Shown piece by piece: positions 1 to 11,530 of a stretch of 64,000 nucleotides of DNA (the stretch's first letter is position 1; each line of letters begins with the position of its first letter). Source of the stretch: Candidula unifasciata (lineage: Eukaryota; Mollusca; Gastropoda; Stylommatophora; Geomitridae); NCBI GenBank assembly GCA_905116865.2, contig CAJHNH020000233.1, forward strand, positions 239,318-303,317, written 5' to 3'. The notes under the pieces were generated by a model. That model did no database searches. It was not told where the DNA came from and saw only the letters and a list, made by a program, of their open reading frames with translations. The position numbers and the translations under genes were made by a program.

Positions 1-175
1 AGGGAATTTAAATAATGCAAACACGAACAATAAATTGCACAATTTAATCACTTATTTCGCAGTATCTCAAAAAGTGCATTACTACAGAATGTAGGTTACA
101 GGGCCCCGTTGGTGGTGGGTGGGGGGAATAAACCCACTACCTACCTAACAGGCCTGTTGTAAGAGTTCACTTTCC

Positions 176-600
176 CATGTGGGTTCTAAGGCCTGCCCCA
201 CCGTGGAAAAACAAGAACAAACCCATTGCCTTTCCCAAAACGCAGGTCGCAAGAGTCGACTAATTGTGGGTGTCCTTCAAAATCAGAGTGCACACACATG
301 CCTGAGAGGTTAAAAAAAAATAAACAACAGTCTGCATACAAATAAGGCAGATTTGTAAAACGGATGCGCACGTAACACTCAAGTTTTGGAACAAGACTAA
401 AGTCAAGAGTTTCCAGCCAGTGAACATGAAAAAGAAGAGCTGACTAATTTAGGGTTTTCTTTAAAGTCAGAGTGCATCTGCCTGTCAGGCAAGGAACCAA
501 CAGTCTGTACACAAATAAGCCCAAATCTGTAAAATGGATGTGCACAAAAAAACTCAAGTTGCAGAAATAGGCTAAAGTTCAGAAATGGACAAACCATGTT
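176..600 (+). mobile_element. S2 SINE-like element, one and a half copies
   Basis: The S2 family is about 285 bp. It starts GTGGGTTCCGGGGCC and ends in a (GAA)n tail. Here a near-complete copy (176-436, ending aacatgaaaaagaaga) is followed directly by a second, 5'-truncated copy (437-600). No convincing A or B box is seen, so the origin of its head is unknown. Confidence 0.7.
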
Positions 601-899
601 AAACATCCTCTTTTTGAGTAATTTGTTCATACATTTCACATTATTTCAAATATAATATATTTACTGGTCATTCAGCACAAGATAATTATTATTATGCATT
701 TAAATAAGGCCTTGATGCCCCCATTAAAAATGTATAAAGGGTTGAGCTTTTACAATGTTTTCTCGATGTCAGAGCCCCTAGTTGTGTGCGCGTTGGTGGG
801 TGTGTGTGGGGGGGGGGGGGGATATGACAACCATTCAGCAATCTGAAAATAGTACATCTTTAATGATTTTGCACTGGAAGTCACAAGTCCAAGGTGATT

Positions 900-1065
900 G
901 GAATTTACTAGACACACATGGAGAAGAGAACAAGGGTGAATAAATGGAAGAGGACCTGGAGTAAGTTGTAGAAGGTGGAAGAAAATTAGGATTGCTTTGA
1001 ATGTGTTGGTTGAGGGCCTATGCTCCAGTTGTAGATAAACAGCATTAAAAAGCTGAATCATGTTT
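900..1065 (+). mobile_element. LINE-H 3' fragment
   Basis: This short degenerate copy shares the sequence ttggttgagggcctatgctc and its flanks with the LINE-H tail at 39253-39670. A run of Gs and (GT)n at 795-823 lies just upstream. Confidence 0.4.
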
Positions 1066-1217
1066 TATATTAAATGCATTTAAGACTTACTGAGTACTGT
1101 TCATTCATTTTTCTTAATTCTCAATAATTATTTTAAGAGATTTTGATTCCTACAAACTCATTAACATATATCTAAAATTATTTACACGTCCTGTTCAATT
1201 TATGAAAATTGTCTTTT

Positions 1218-1464
1218 TCTTCTTCTTCAGCATTCCGAGCCCTTGAGGTTCACTGGTGCAGATATCACCGGCCTCCCTTCATTTCTCTGGTTGGCCTTCT
1301 CTATCCAGTTGGTAACACCAAGTGTTTGCAGGTCTGTCTGGATATTATCTCTCCACAATCTTCTTGGTCTCTCTCGTGGTCTACGACCATTCATCTCCCT
1401 AGTGTATAGAGTTTTTACTTCTCTGTCATCTGACATTCTTTCAATATGCCCCAACCATTTCAGT
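1218..1464 (-). mobile_element. LINE-A C-terminal tail of a non-LTR ORF2
   Basis: On the minus strand it reads GHIERMSDDREVKTLYTREM, then GRRPRERPRRLWRDNIQTDL and a VTNW...ANQR motif. This is the basic tail typical of the end of a non-LTR retrotransposon ORF2. It ends in a short GAA tail (1218-1229). The 5' side is truncated. Confidence 0.7.
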
Positions 1465-1479
1465 AAGAAAATTGTCTAG

Positions 1480-3130
1480 TAACAAAACTGTTTTTATGTT
1501 GTGTATGTGTGACTGTGTAGTTACTTGCATTTTCTATCAATAACATAAACTTAAAAATTAGTGTTATAAGCCAGGCGACATCAAAATGGCGACTTAAACA
1601 GTGTGTGTTATTCAACGGATGTGTAATTTTTCAGTGTTCTCGATGTGATTTACGTGTTTTCCAGTGTTCTCTTAAGGATGAATCTGTGTCAGGTCCAGCA
1701 AATCGGCAGTGGATTTAAGAGTTCACAAAAAATCTGCTCTAGAAACAATATATGAGATTAGAAAAATCCATCAAACGTAACAACAATCAGTGCTCGAGAA
1801 CAGGTCAGCCATCTCTCACTCATTGTAAACAAACTAGCCAAGGACTGCGTCGCTTAGCGGCACAAGCAGATTTTGACAAAAGAAGAAGAAGATAAGCGAG
1901 GCAGAGAAGAAAAAAAACAACTGATTATAGTCTTAATATCTCAATAGTAAATAGTAAATACAGATATAAAACTGCCAGTTGAATTTTGCTGATGAAGAAG
2001 TCTACATATATGGTGCAACGATTTTCTGGTTCCTGTCTTTTTCTATCGGCTATTATGCATGTGAGTGATTGACTAGATTGATTATTTGGAACTACATTGA
2101 TCGCCGTGATCTCTTTCTTTAGTCTGTCTGGGTGTATTTGTAGTATTTATACTAAATAGCAATAGTCATACTATTATTTCCTAGGATATTTCAATCTTAT
2201 TTTACTAAAGTTGATAAAGTCTAGATGATCCGCTTCATTGCACTCTCTCTCTCTCTCTCTCAGACTCTCTCTCTCTCTCTCTCTCGCTCGCTGCATAATG
2301 GACTTCCACTTGCTGAAGGCGTTATATATAGTGTTATACTACACAAAGCACGAACTCCGTAGCGTAGCTCTAGCGAATTTCTTATTTCACTTCAGCGGAC
2401 TAGTAGCATTAAATTATCTGAAGAGTTCACCCAATATTTTACCAACAAAAACACCAACGCTAATTAGCTAATTAGTACTAAAAAACCTAATCCTAATTAA
2501 TTAAATTTTAATTACAACTCTGCATCTTAACTAACTTAGTATTCATATCACCACCAAATATTTCATTACAACTAATCTAATCACACTACCGCTAATGACA
2601 ACTCTAGATCTTAACTAGCACATTGTGAAAAAGCTCCGGTATTCAACTCACAACCACTTACTAATCAACTAAAAGTGGGAGTCACCATGACTGAATCACT
2701 CACTGCCAAGTTAAACAACAATGATAATAATCTCTCTAATCCAGTGTTGCCGTTAATTAAGATATTTTACCACACTAAACAAACAACTCTTTTTCTGCGA
2801 ATATGCTTGAAGAAATTGTACAACAGTCAGAGTTACAAAACACAATACATTACCTAAATTAAAACACAAGTTTATACTAGAATATAACATCCATAAAGCC
2901 ACAGCTTTCTTCCTGATGGGAGCCATCTTTGTTACTGGACACTAATTCTGTGAATAATAGAATGACGAATTTTTGTATAAATAGCCATCACCGCTCCTCC
3001 CCTTCTCTAACATTCCTGTTTTTGTAAAACAAAGGAATTGAGTTGAGCGAATCCTTTGGAGTAATCAGCGACTGGGTCGCCCATTGACTGGCAGGTAGAC
3101 GACTTCGTCGCCGATCGGGACAGAATTTAG
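1480..3130. other. No gene recognised; AT-rich stretch with (CT)n
   Basis: It holds a (CT)n/(CTCGCT) tract at 2242-2291, a short GAA run at 1878-1893, and a possible promoter-like TATAAATA at 2977. No coding exon, LTR boundary or known element was recognised. Confidence 0.4.
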
Positions 3131-3139
3131 GTATGTCTC

Positions 3140-4230
3140 CTTTGGTCGCATCCACACTGCAGGAGTCCTTTTCAGGGCTATTTGATTTGATTCAAGAACC
3201 GACATCACAGCACTCGGGGCATTCCCAAAAGCGCTCTGTTCCCATCTTCAGCAGCCAGCGAAGAGTTCTGATACTAATGGTGCCAGTGGCTTTCTGTTTA
3301 AACGTCAATCTTGCCTTTCCTCTGAGCCTTGAGCTTTTGCCAGAACCTCTCGTCACCCCCAACTGCATCAATCTCACCAGACTGTGGTGATCCATCTGCT
3401 CCTCCGCATTGTACATGCTCTCCCACAAGGCACTAACCACGTCTGCCCTATCATGTAGCAGTATTCCACCAAGTTGTGCAGAGCCAGCCAGTCTGTCCGC
3501 CTGTTCATTTCCCAAAACACCGGCGTTCCCTGGTGAAAAAATCCAGACAATACTCCTCACTCGTGTCCTCGGCAGCGAAGCATGCCACTCTGCACGAAGC
3601 ATGCCTGTTCTGATCTTCCTCGGCATGCTTTCTGAATCAGTTACAATTACAAGGTGTGTGTGTGTGTGTGTGTCGTGTTCTCTAGCCAAAGGAAAGCTGC
3701 AGTGACCGCCTCCACCTCCATTCTTAAGCTGGATGGGGTGGTATCATATGCTAGGCTCTCCTGCAACAAACGTCGACCATTAACTTTTGCTAAAAAGCCC
3801 CAAGCATTTCTTTCGCCTCTTGACACTGAACCGTTTGTGTAAATGATCAAATCCTCTGAGCGAGCATTATCTTGAATTAACTGCTGAATTTCCACCTCTG
3901 TGGCACCTGCTAGCCAGTCTCGGCATTCCCGGGTCAGCGTGATTATGACTCTTCACAAGTCTGACTGCTAAGGTGGCACTTTGACCCACTCCTCTCCTCG
4001 CCTAATGTTTTCAAGGATGCAAACCTATCTGATTGTGTCTTCTGCCTGAGCCATCCATGACCTCCCTCTTATCAGCCGCTGACCCTTAACTGCACCCAGA
4101 GCTTCATGCAGAGGGTGGTCTGTGTCTGCAGCTACCCTGAGATATGACTTCGCCTGCATCACCTTGTGCCTACCTGCAACCGTCGGCTTCAGGACTATTT
4201 GGTGGCGAGCAATGCTAAGCCGAGACCAAC
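3140..4230 (-). mobile_element. LINE-F fragment with RNase H domain (degenerate)
   Basis: Minus-strand frames give an RNase H-like order: IIYTNGSV (the usual Asp is Asn), RMEVEAVTAAFLWLE, VTDSESM, then LGNEQADRLAGSA and a closing CPECCDV motif. The domain belongs to the C-terminal part of some non-LTR ORF2 proteins. A (CA)n tract at 3654-3674 interrupts the frame between the second and third catalytic regions. The upstream part (3900-4220) continues the same protein family with frameshifts. The 3' end is the conserved family tail. Confidence 0.75.
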
Positions 4231-4573
4231 TTCAGCTGAAGCCGGTCTTGGCTAGGCCTATTTAATCTGGCGCCCATAACATAGTCACAATTGTAACCTA
4301 AAGTTCCCTCTTCAGTGATACTGGTTGAACGTGATGATTTTGTTTTCGCACAGCAAGCTAAAGACCCATGGGAGCAGGTGGTGGACTGAGGTAGGGTCAG
4401 TCAAGGGCTGCTAATGGGATTTTTTTATGAAAAACCCAACTTAGCTGAACAAAAACCCAAGTAATACAAAGACAAAGAACAAAAATACAAAATACAAAAC
4501 CCAGATTGTTAAAATTTACAAAATTTTTATTTACGAAACGAAACGTTTACCACTTTTCTTTTATATATCATCT

Positions 4574-4880
4574 TCATGTAGCAGGTCCTTTGCAAAACGT
4601 CGCTCTCACCACAGTCTGCCTGTAAGAAACTCGGTCTCTTGTCAGTTCTCCCGCCTCATGAACTTTCACACTCAAGGAGTCACTTATATCCTGTGCCCAT
4701 CTTCGTGTCGGTCGGCCTCTGCCCCTCCTTCCTGGTACCGTGCCTTCTGCTATAATTTTTTCCAATCCGTCGTGGCGCTTGATATGACCAAAATATTTCA
4801 TCTTTCGAGAAAGGATGCTGTTTATTAGCCAATCTTCCTTGATGTTCAGATCTTTTAAGATGTCAATATTTCTCATCTTC
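4574..4880 (-). mobile_element. LINE-B C-terminal tail
   Basis: It encodes MRNIDILKDLNIKEDWLINS, then KYFGHIKRHDGLEKII and RGRGRPTRRWAQDISDSL, the basic end of a non-LTR ORF2. It is about 90% identical by eye to the + copy at 11865-12262. The 3' end carries an ATGATG-type tail. Confidence 0.75.
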
Positions 4881-4905
4881 TTTACTTTTATATAAGGATA
4901 TATAT

Positions 4906-5036
4906 TAAAAAAAAAAAAAACACAGATTCCCCCCAGACGTCAAATAAAAACCCAGAACTGGGGGGGGGGGGGGGACCCAGCCGATCCGATACATAGTAGC
5001 TAGTAGGATCTCCCCCCCCCCCCCTTTTCCTCCCCA
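4906..5036. repeat. Homopolymer cluster: A, G and C runs
   Basis: A14, G15 and C14 runs lie within 130 bp. The G run and the following C run are self-complementary and about 40 bp apart, so they could pair as a hairpin stem. Confidence 0.7.
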
Positions 5037-5137
5037 GATAAAAAATGTGCCAGTACTCATCATAAAGTGTCTAATAAAAGGTGACGGCATTTACTACAAA
5101 GGTCTTTTATAGTAAAATGACCCGCATCCTCGCTTGC

Positions 5138-5395
5138 AGTAGTATTGGGCATATAGGGTTAGACATATATTTTATAGACCACCTGGCACTTGTTGGGTGA
5201 TGTGGTCAACATCACATCAGTCGCCTTTACTTCATATGACTGTACTTGGTGCCCGCTCATGGCTAGGTCGACCTGGGGGCCAAGGTCATTTTTTGAAGGA
5301 AACTAAATCCGGCTCCTTCATGACCCGAACCCATGACCTTTCGACCCACAGGCGAGCGTCTAGCCGCTACACCACGGCGGTCCCCCGTCTATTAC
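5138..5395 (-). mobile_element. S1 tRNA-derived SINE
   Basis: Read on the minus strand it has an A-box-like GTGTAGCGGCTAGACG and a B-box-like GGGTTCGGGTC, followed by the S1 body: tcgacctagc, then gtgccaggtgg and the TATAGAC motif. The reference intact copy is at 38980-39251. Confidence 0.75.
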
Positions 5396-5399
5396 AGTA

Positions 5400-6070
5400 A
5401 CGCTGGATTTATAAAAAACGATACCCCAAAAAGGGGCCAGTGTACTAATCACGAAAGGCACCCCCTTTCGCTGGCCGCGAGATTTTGTAGCGGTTTCCAC
5501 GGGCTGTCCCCTGTTCTAGGGGTGTTATGACTTATACAGAGCGCCGAAAAGTGGCTCGGTTCGTTCAATGCGGTCGACTCACTGTCTCCCAAGACGAAAG
5601 TAGGCAGCTTTCTTTTCGCAATTCTCGTTTCTGTGAACGACTGCTGTTTCTGCATTGCATTGTTATGTGTAAGTCTCAGGCGTTAGTGCTGCAGGCGGAA
5701 GCGTTCAACCCATAGTTTGGGTTGTATTAGGGCCCCTGGCAACATCCAGGATGTGCGCCTTCACAAATGCCCGCAGAAGTTGGATGTGTTGGCCGAAGGG
5801 TGCAAATATCGCAGCCATGCTGTAAACGGACACAACGCAATTACATCTTCGGATGAACGCAGAAGAAGAAAAAGAAGAAAATAACGACAAATTGCGTCCC
5901 ATGTGGGGACAAATGTTATTTACAGGTGAATATCGAAGGCGAGAACATCGTTTGATATGCTATTCTCAACGCACAAATGGCGCGGTAAAAAGAAAACACA
6001 CCCTGCAACTCTTTTAACACTGTGCTTAAGTAACTTCTTTTTTATAAAATAAATGGATACCATATGTTAA
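5400..6070. other. Unrecognised, GC-richer stretch with a GAA-tailed end
   Basis: The stretch is GC-richer than its flanks and has a short reading frame (5527-5715) without recognisable homology. At 5860-5882 it shows GAACGCAGAAGAAG, the same type of 3' tail as S2 and LINE-C. It may therefore be the 3' end of another retroelement. Confidence 0.3.
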
Positions 6071-6930
6071 GAAACTAACTTTAATCATGAAGAAGATATT
6101 ACAGAATTACTATTCGCCGACGACCATGTACTCATAGCAAAAAATACGGAATGCCTTCCGAGCCACCTAAATCACATTAGTAAGAAATGGGAGGAATATA
6201 ATATGAAAATAAACACTACGAAGACAGATACAATGGTGATAGGAAGACAGAAATAGAATTTACAAATAAAATTAAAAAACAACACATTAAGACAAACAGA
6301 GGAATTTAAGTATCTGGGTGCAATTTTAACATCCGACGTAAAAATTGACATAGACATTAGCTCCAGATGTGCCAAAGTTAATCAAGTAATGGGTCAACTA
6401 TTTCCCCTGTTGACACACAAGCCCTTACCCCGGAGTACTAAAGTGAATCTTATCAGAACTATTTTTTGGCCAACACTATGCTATCAAGGCCAAACGTGGA
6501 CACTTACATCCTCCAATGAACGTAAAATTGTGACAACAGAGATGAAATGCCTTAGAAGAGCTGCAGGACTTTTAATGAAAGACAATACGAAATAAACAAA
6601 TCAGACAAATGCTAGGAATAAAGCCAGTCTTACAGGTCATCGAAGAACAACAAATGAAGTGGTTTGGACATCTAACAAGAATGCCATGGTATTATCCTCC
6701 ACAGCGAGCCACACTAAAACGTTACAACGGGTATAGAGCGAGTGGAAGACCTCGGAAAATATGAAGTGATGGCATTAAGAACAGCCTGACAGAAATGAAT
6801 ATCAATGTTAATAATGCTCTTAACAGAGCTCATCAACGAAGGTTACATCTCCCCTCGACACTTCGATAAGGTACAAGATGGAAGAAAAGAAGAAGGAGGA
6901 GAAGAAGAAGAAGAAGAAGAAGAAGCTGAG
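6071..6930 (+). mobile_element. LINE-C reverse-transcriptase fragment with GAA tail
   Basis: It contains the RT active-site region as ELLFADDHVLIAKN, then the post-catalytic SKKWEEYNMKIN. After a stop and frameshift it continues VMGQLFPLLTHKPLPRSTK, KCLRRAAGLL and MKWFGHLTRMPW. The 3' end is (GAA)n at 6893-6926. Stops and frameshifts make it a pseudogene. Confidence 0.8.
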
Positions 6931-7464
6931 TTGATTTGAGTCAAGAATTGACATCCCAGCACACGGGGCATTCCCATAAGCGCTCCGTTCCCATCGTCAG
7001 CAGCCAGAGCAGAGTTCAAATACTAATAGTGCCAGGAGTAGTCTGGTTGTATGTTCGCCTTGCCTCTCCTCTGAGCGTAGTTAATCAGCCATCCCCTTGT
7101 GGGATGCAATTTTTGGTTATTTTGAAGCCCCACTCTGGCTCTGGCCAGGGACCGCAATATAGCCCGACCATAAATATGGTCTAATGTCTGAACGCGGTTT
7201 CCGGGACCTCTCCACAGGTGATCCTCATCCCCATGGTGGCATTTTGTGTCATCGGGTGTTTATCGCTTGTATGTTGTCCTAGTGGGGTAAAATGTACTAC
7301 TACTACTACTACTTCTGATCGTAGTGTGTCGGCCAGACCTTCTGGTCACACTCAGGTGCCCCATTCCCTCCAGCCCATAATAATGTAGTTTTCTTTTCTG
7401 ACTTCATTACTTTTTTTTCCCCAAAGGGCTCTGATCACATGTGCCTTGTCATGTATCAATTCAC
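6931..7464 (-). mobile_element. LINE-F copy interrupted by an S5 element
   Basis: 6931-7096 is the family 3' end (reverse-translated CPVCWDV). 7319-7464 is the next part upstream, aligning to 3330-3470 of the first copy. The two are separated by an S5 element. Confidence 0.6.
7097..7318 (+). mobile_element. S5 short retroelement with (TAC)n tail
   Basis: It shares with four other copies the body ggatgcaattttt, gaagccc-actctggct, catcgggtgtttatcgcttg and gtcctggtgg. The 3' tail here is ACTACTACTACTACTACT. Confidence 0.65.
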
Positions 7465-7686
7465 TAATTCAACTTTCCGTCCTTTTTAGGATGCAATTTT
7501 TCGTTATTTGAAGCCCTACTCTGGCTCTTGCCAGGGGCCGCAATATTGCCTGGCCATAAATATGGCCTAAAGGCTGAGCGCGGTTTCTGGGACCTCTCCA
7601 CGGTGATCCTCACCGTCCTGGTGGCACATTGTGTCATCGGGTGTTTATCGCTTGTGTGTCCTGGTGGGCTAGAAAATCAGTCAGTC
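7465..7686 (+). mobile_element. S5 short retroelement with 12-bp target duplication
   Basis: It is flanked by gtatcaattcac at 7453-7464 and again at 7687-7698, a perfect 12-bp target-site duplication. The 3' tail is a short (CAGT)n. The target is a LINE-F copy. Confidence 0.8.
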
Positions 7687-7698
7687 GTATCAATTCAC

Positions 7699-8460
7699 CA
7701 CCCGGCGAAGAGAAGAAGAAGACAGTTAGTTAGCTGGTTATCATCATTGCACTCCGGACATGTCCATAGGTGCTCAGACCCCCCCCCCCCACCCCTCAGT
7801 ATGAACCCCAACGTCCGATGGCTAATAGTACCAGTTCTATGTTGATTAACATGTCTTCTGGCGTAGCTGGTGTGCGTCTCGTTTTTTGCTGTGCCGATCT
7901 TAATTCCCAAGCCTGCCATTCTGGCGAGTGATGTGAATTCACTGCCCCCAAAGTCCTCTATCCTTCCCATTTCTCTGAGGGCATTAATAATATCATCCCG
8001 ATCCATAGGCTGACCGTCGGTAGTGATAGCGGATCCAGTTAACCTATCAGCTCTTTCATTTCCATCGACGCCTGCGGTGTCCCGGAACAAAAATAAAGGT
8101 GACTCCACGCACAGTGGACTTCTGAAGTGATTCAAGCCATCGTCTTCGCACCGAACCTGCCTGAACCCTCCGGATCATACTCATTGAATCACTGAGTATA
8201 CACACGCGGGTGTATTTTTGTGTTTCAAGCCAGGCAAACGCTTGCGTCACTGCCATCACCTCCATCGTCATGCTGCTGGTTGTCATGGAGAAGGCGCCGT
8301 TGGCTTCTTTGACTGTTCTGCCCGCCGAGCGTGCTATGAATGCCCATGCGCTTCTTCTTTGGCGTATAACGGATCCGTCTGTGTAGATTAGTGCATCTGC
8401 TTCGTCTGAATCGTCACTGATGAGAGCGTTGACCTCTGCATTAGAAGAAGATCTCAAACT
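7699..8460 (-). mobile_element. LINE-F fragment with all four RNase H acidic residues
   Basis: Minus-strand frames give LIYTDGSV, TMEVMAVTQAFAWLE, CILSDSMSM and, after one frameshift at the run near 8090-8100, VDGNERADRLTGSA. This matches the D-E-D-D order of RNase H. It closes with WTCPECND. A poly-G/C run (7779-7790) lies in the C-terminal part. The RT upstream is missing. Confidence 0.78.
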
Positions 8461-9127
8461 ATGCTAGCCGAATCTAGCAACCTTGTTTGGCAGCTTTAGC
8501 CGAAAGTGACAGAACTGTCGTTGACATGACGTAATGGTGGGACTTTCCGGTGTTTTCTGTCAGATGGATTAGTTTTTCTGCCGTTTCCGTCGTGTAGCAG
8601 AGATCTTGCTCAAGTTTTGGGATTTTTTTTTACAATTCTGACACGTAGTTACCGTCTGGTCACTTACAAAGGTAACAGATGTTTTTAGTCTGTACTGTAC
8701 TGTTACCAGTACTTTTACTTTATGAAACTTTAACATGTTTATAATAGCTCGTTAATTAACAATTGTAGTGTCCTTACTTACTCATTGTGGTGTCATAATA
8801 ATAAGTTTATTAAACACTTGCTGCCTTATATATTATGAGACGACTGGTATCCTTACATGTGCAGAAATGCAGGTATAACCGTTACTCGTTCCATAGTTAA
8901 CAGTTTTAAATAATAAAATAAAACTTTGGGCGTTGAACGGGGCATTTGCCCTGTAGGGTTAGTATTGAATACTGAACAGTATTCAGTATGGCACTCTTTG
9001 GGTCAAACCCTCACATAGCAGCGGCGACAGGAAAAGCGACTAGTCAGATTATCATAGAGTTGCCAGGTGTTAATATATACTCATCAGTCAAACTATATGA
9101 CACAGAAAACGACAATCCACAGGTACG
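8461..9127. other. No gene recognised
   Basis: AT-rich sequence without exons. A perfect 18-bp inverted repeat, GAATACTGAACAGTATTC, lies at 8967-8984. Confidence 0.5.
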
Positions 9128-9130
9128 TAA

Positions 9131-9710
9131 AAAGTTTGGCTCTCCTTTCAACTTCGGCCGGTAGACAAACATCGACGGCCGGTTACTCGGAGTTATGTCC
9201 CCTTGCTACAGTGCAATTACGGACTGGACAGGAGGGAATGAAATAAATGACATAATTATTGTGTGTTGCCGATAGCATACGTTTACGGTTAGGGTTAGGG
9301 TTTGGTTTAGCGGTAGGGTTAGGTTTAGGGTGTGGGTTAGGGTGTGGGTTAGGGTTAAGGTTAGTGTCGCCGCATCTCGTCTTCGCACCTCGTCTTCGCA
9401 CAAACTCATAGTAGCAACCCAAACCCTAACCCTACCCCTAACCCTAGGGCACTGCACGCTGTCTAACACCCAGTAACTATGTCACTTGTTTCGTTCCCTC
9501 TAGTCCACTCCGTAATGTGTCGGAAGAAGCAGTAACTGAACGCGGTCACTAATTTGAGTGGCAGCGCGGGGTCTGTATGTCGACCTCGCTGTGTTTTTTT
9601 ATTTGTGCCGTCTCCAGTCCGTAATTGCACTGTAGCATGGGGACATAACTCTGACTAACCAGCCGTCGATGTTTGTCTACCGGCCAAAGTTGAAAGGAGA
9701 GCCGAAAGTT
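9131..9710. mobile_element. Foldback (MITE-like) element with telomere-like inner arms
   Basis: Terminal inverted repeats of about 100 bp (9131-9234 and 9613-9710) both contain GACAAACATCGACGGC or its complement. Inside, the left arm runs into imperfect TTAGGG repeats (9288-9362) and the right arm into CCCTAA repeats (9418-9446), so the inner parts also pair. TAA occurs on both outer sides (9128-9130, 9711-9713) and may be the target duplication, as used by PIF/Harbinger elements. No transposase is encoded. Confidence 0.75.
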
Positions 9711-9816
9711 TAATGAATAGTAGTAGTCATGTTTCACAAATATCCTATTCAACTCTCTCTCAGGGTTATAATTGGGATATGTAATGTAAATTGACTCACT
9801 TATTGAGTTCTCAGTC

Positions 9817-10108
9817 TTCTTGTTCTTCAGCATTCTAAGCCCTTGAGGTTCATTGCTGCAGATATTACCCGCCTCCACTCATCTCTCTGGTTGGCCTTCT
9901 CTTCCCAGTTGGTGACACCAAGTGTTTGCAGGTCTGTCTGGATATTATCTCTCCATCGTCTTCTTGGTCTGCCTCGTGGTCTACGACCATTCATCTTCCT
10001 CGTGTATACAGTATTTACTTCTCTGTTATCTGACATTCTCTCAATATGCCCCAACCATTTCAGCCTATTAGCTCTCGTGATGCCAGTTATTAATGGTGAT
10101 TTAAACAA
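9817..10108 (-). mobile_element. LINE-A C-terminal tail
   Basis: It reads SPLITGITRANRLKWLGHIE, then RGRPRRRWRDNIQTDL and EWRRVISAAMNLKGLEC. It is a better-preserved copy of the 1218-1464 fragment. The 3' end is a short GAA/CAAGAAG tail. Confidence 0.75.
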
Positions 10109-10109
10109 A

Positions 10110-10784
10110 TTAAGAATTTTGTTGTTGCTTCTCAGAGTATTTATCTGTTATTTTAAATTTATATATCATTTAAAAACCAAGTCTGTGGAGTTGTGGATAA
10201 CCAGAAAAATGTTATGTTGTATTTATATAGCCCCCCCAACACACACACACACTCACATACACAAACCGATCACATGCAGCAGTGGTTATTAGTTTTGGGA
10301 AGATAGAAGGAAAATAATTTTTGAAAGAGATTTTTTTTCAAAGGAGGTAAGAGCAGCAATTGTTGTATAGAAAAAAAGGTGCCGGTACTCACCACAAAGT
10401 GTCATAAAAGGGTACCATCACATTTTTTATTACAGTAGTGGGTATTTTTGATTACCACCAGAAAAAGAAGAAGAAAAAAGCTCTATATAAGGAAAATATT
10501 TTACTCATATTTAGAGACATATTCCTAATTCTTTTGAAGAAAAAGACGCACCAAAGTGAAATGTAAAAAGTAGGTGAATGTGTGGTAGGTAGCAACATGA
10601 GTTGGAGGATAATATTAAGTAATAAACAAACAGCAGTGTGAATGTTGAATTAAGAATCGACATCACAGCACTCAGGGCAATCCCTGAGTGCCATGTTATG
10701 TTCAAATGTTTCAGTTAAGGAAACATGGAGAAACTGTAAACAGTTTGCTGCTAACAGAAAGGCAGTCTGGCTTGATTCACCCTT
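10110..10784. other. No gene; small LINE-F 3' end and (CA)n
   Basis: (CA)n lies at 10239-10262. At 10645-10690 is a minus-strand LINE-F 3' end (gacatcacagcactcagggc). The rest is AT-rich and unrecognised. Confidence 0.4.
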
Positions 10785-11090
10785 AAGGTTAAAGTCGAGA
10801 TAATCAAATTCACTGCACTAAGTTTTATCCCATGTGACTCCGTTTCTTTCCACGGAATGGCCAGCTGTCCACTGAGAGAATCACAGAAAGCACAAACTTC
10901 ATAGCTGCGGCGACGATTCCCAGGAATCCCCTTAAAAGTTGCTCACGTGAACTGAGTGACACATGAAATAAACCCATGACCTTCACAGCGCAAGGCAAAC
11001 AGCTTGACCACTTCACCGTAGAGATCTCCTTGTTCCAGTCTCTATCAGGATAACGCTGTATGGTACATAGGGGAGATCTGGACTGCATCT
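10785..11090 (-). mobile_element. S6 tRNA-derived SINE
   Basis: On the minus strand the head gives GTGAAGTGGTCAAGCTG and then a B-box-like GGTCATGGGTTTATTTC. The body ends gggataaaac, then a TTTAACCTTAA tail. It is shared with copies at 15318, 28655, 42765, 47535 and 60870. Confidence 0.65.
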
Positions 11091-11530
11091 AGCTTTTATT
11101 TAGGTTGCATCTAGCTTTTATTAAGGCTCCAGATATAAGTTTTTCTGACAGAAGGATCAAAGAAGAAGTAGAAGAAGACTTGTTGGAAATAACCCTGCCG
11201 CTTCTGTGCATTGAATCCAATCCACTGTTTCAGCAGACAGACACTCTAACTTTTGTGCCACTATGGATTTCTATGACTAGTTATAGTTCAGTGAAGTTAC
11301 TGAATTAGCTGCACAGAAGAACTGAGTAAAAGTAACACTAATCGAAAAGTACATGGGTTACAGAGCTACTGAACAACGTGCGGGTGGTGGAGGTTCACAA
11401 CTGGGAGCCTGACCCTTGTAAATAGAATCAACGTTTCTTCAGAGTGCAAGGAAATGGATCTGTTACTTGTTGCGTAATCATTAACATAAACATGCATATT
11501 TTACTAATCCAGCTTTTCTTTTTGTCACAG

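Noticed and set aside
2900..3130. A solo LTR with TATA box
   Set aside because: No second copy, no clear TG...CA borders and no target duplication could be found.
5527..5715. 62-codon + strand frame in GC-richer DNA
   Set aside because: No recognisable domain, and the stretch ends in a GAA tail, so a retroelement piece is more likely.
9288..9446. A true chromosome end
   Set aside because: The telomere-like repeats are short, imperfect, internal and arranged as an inverted pair inside a foldback element.
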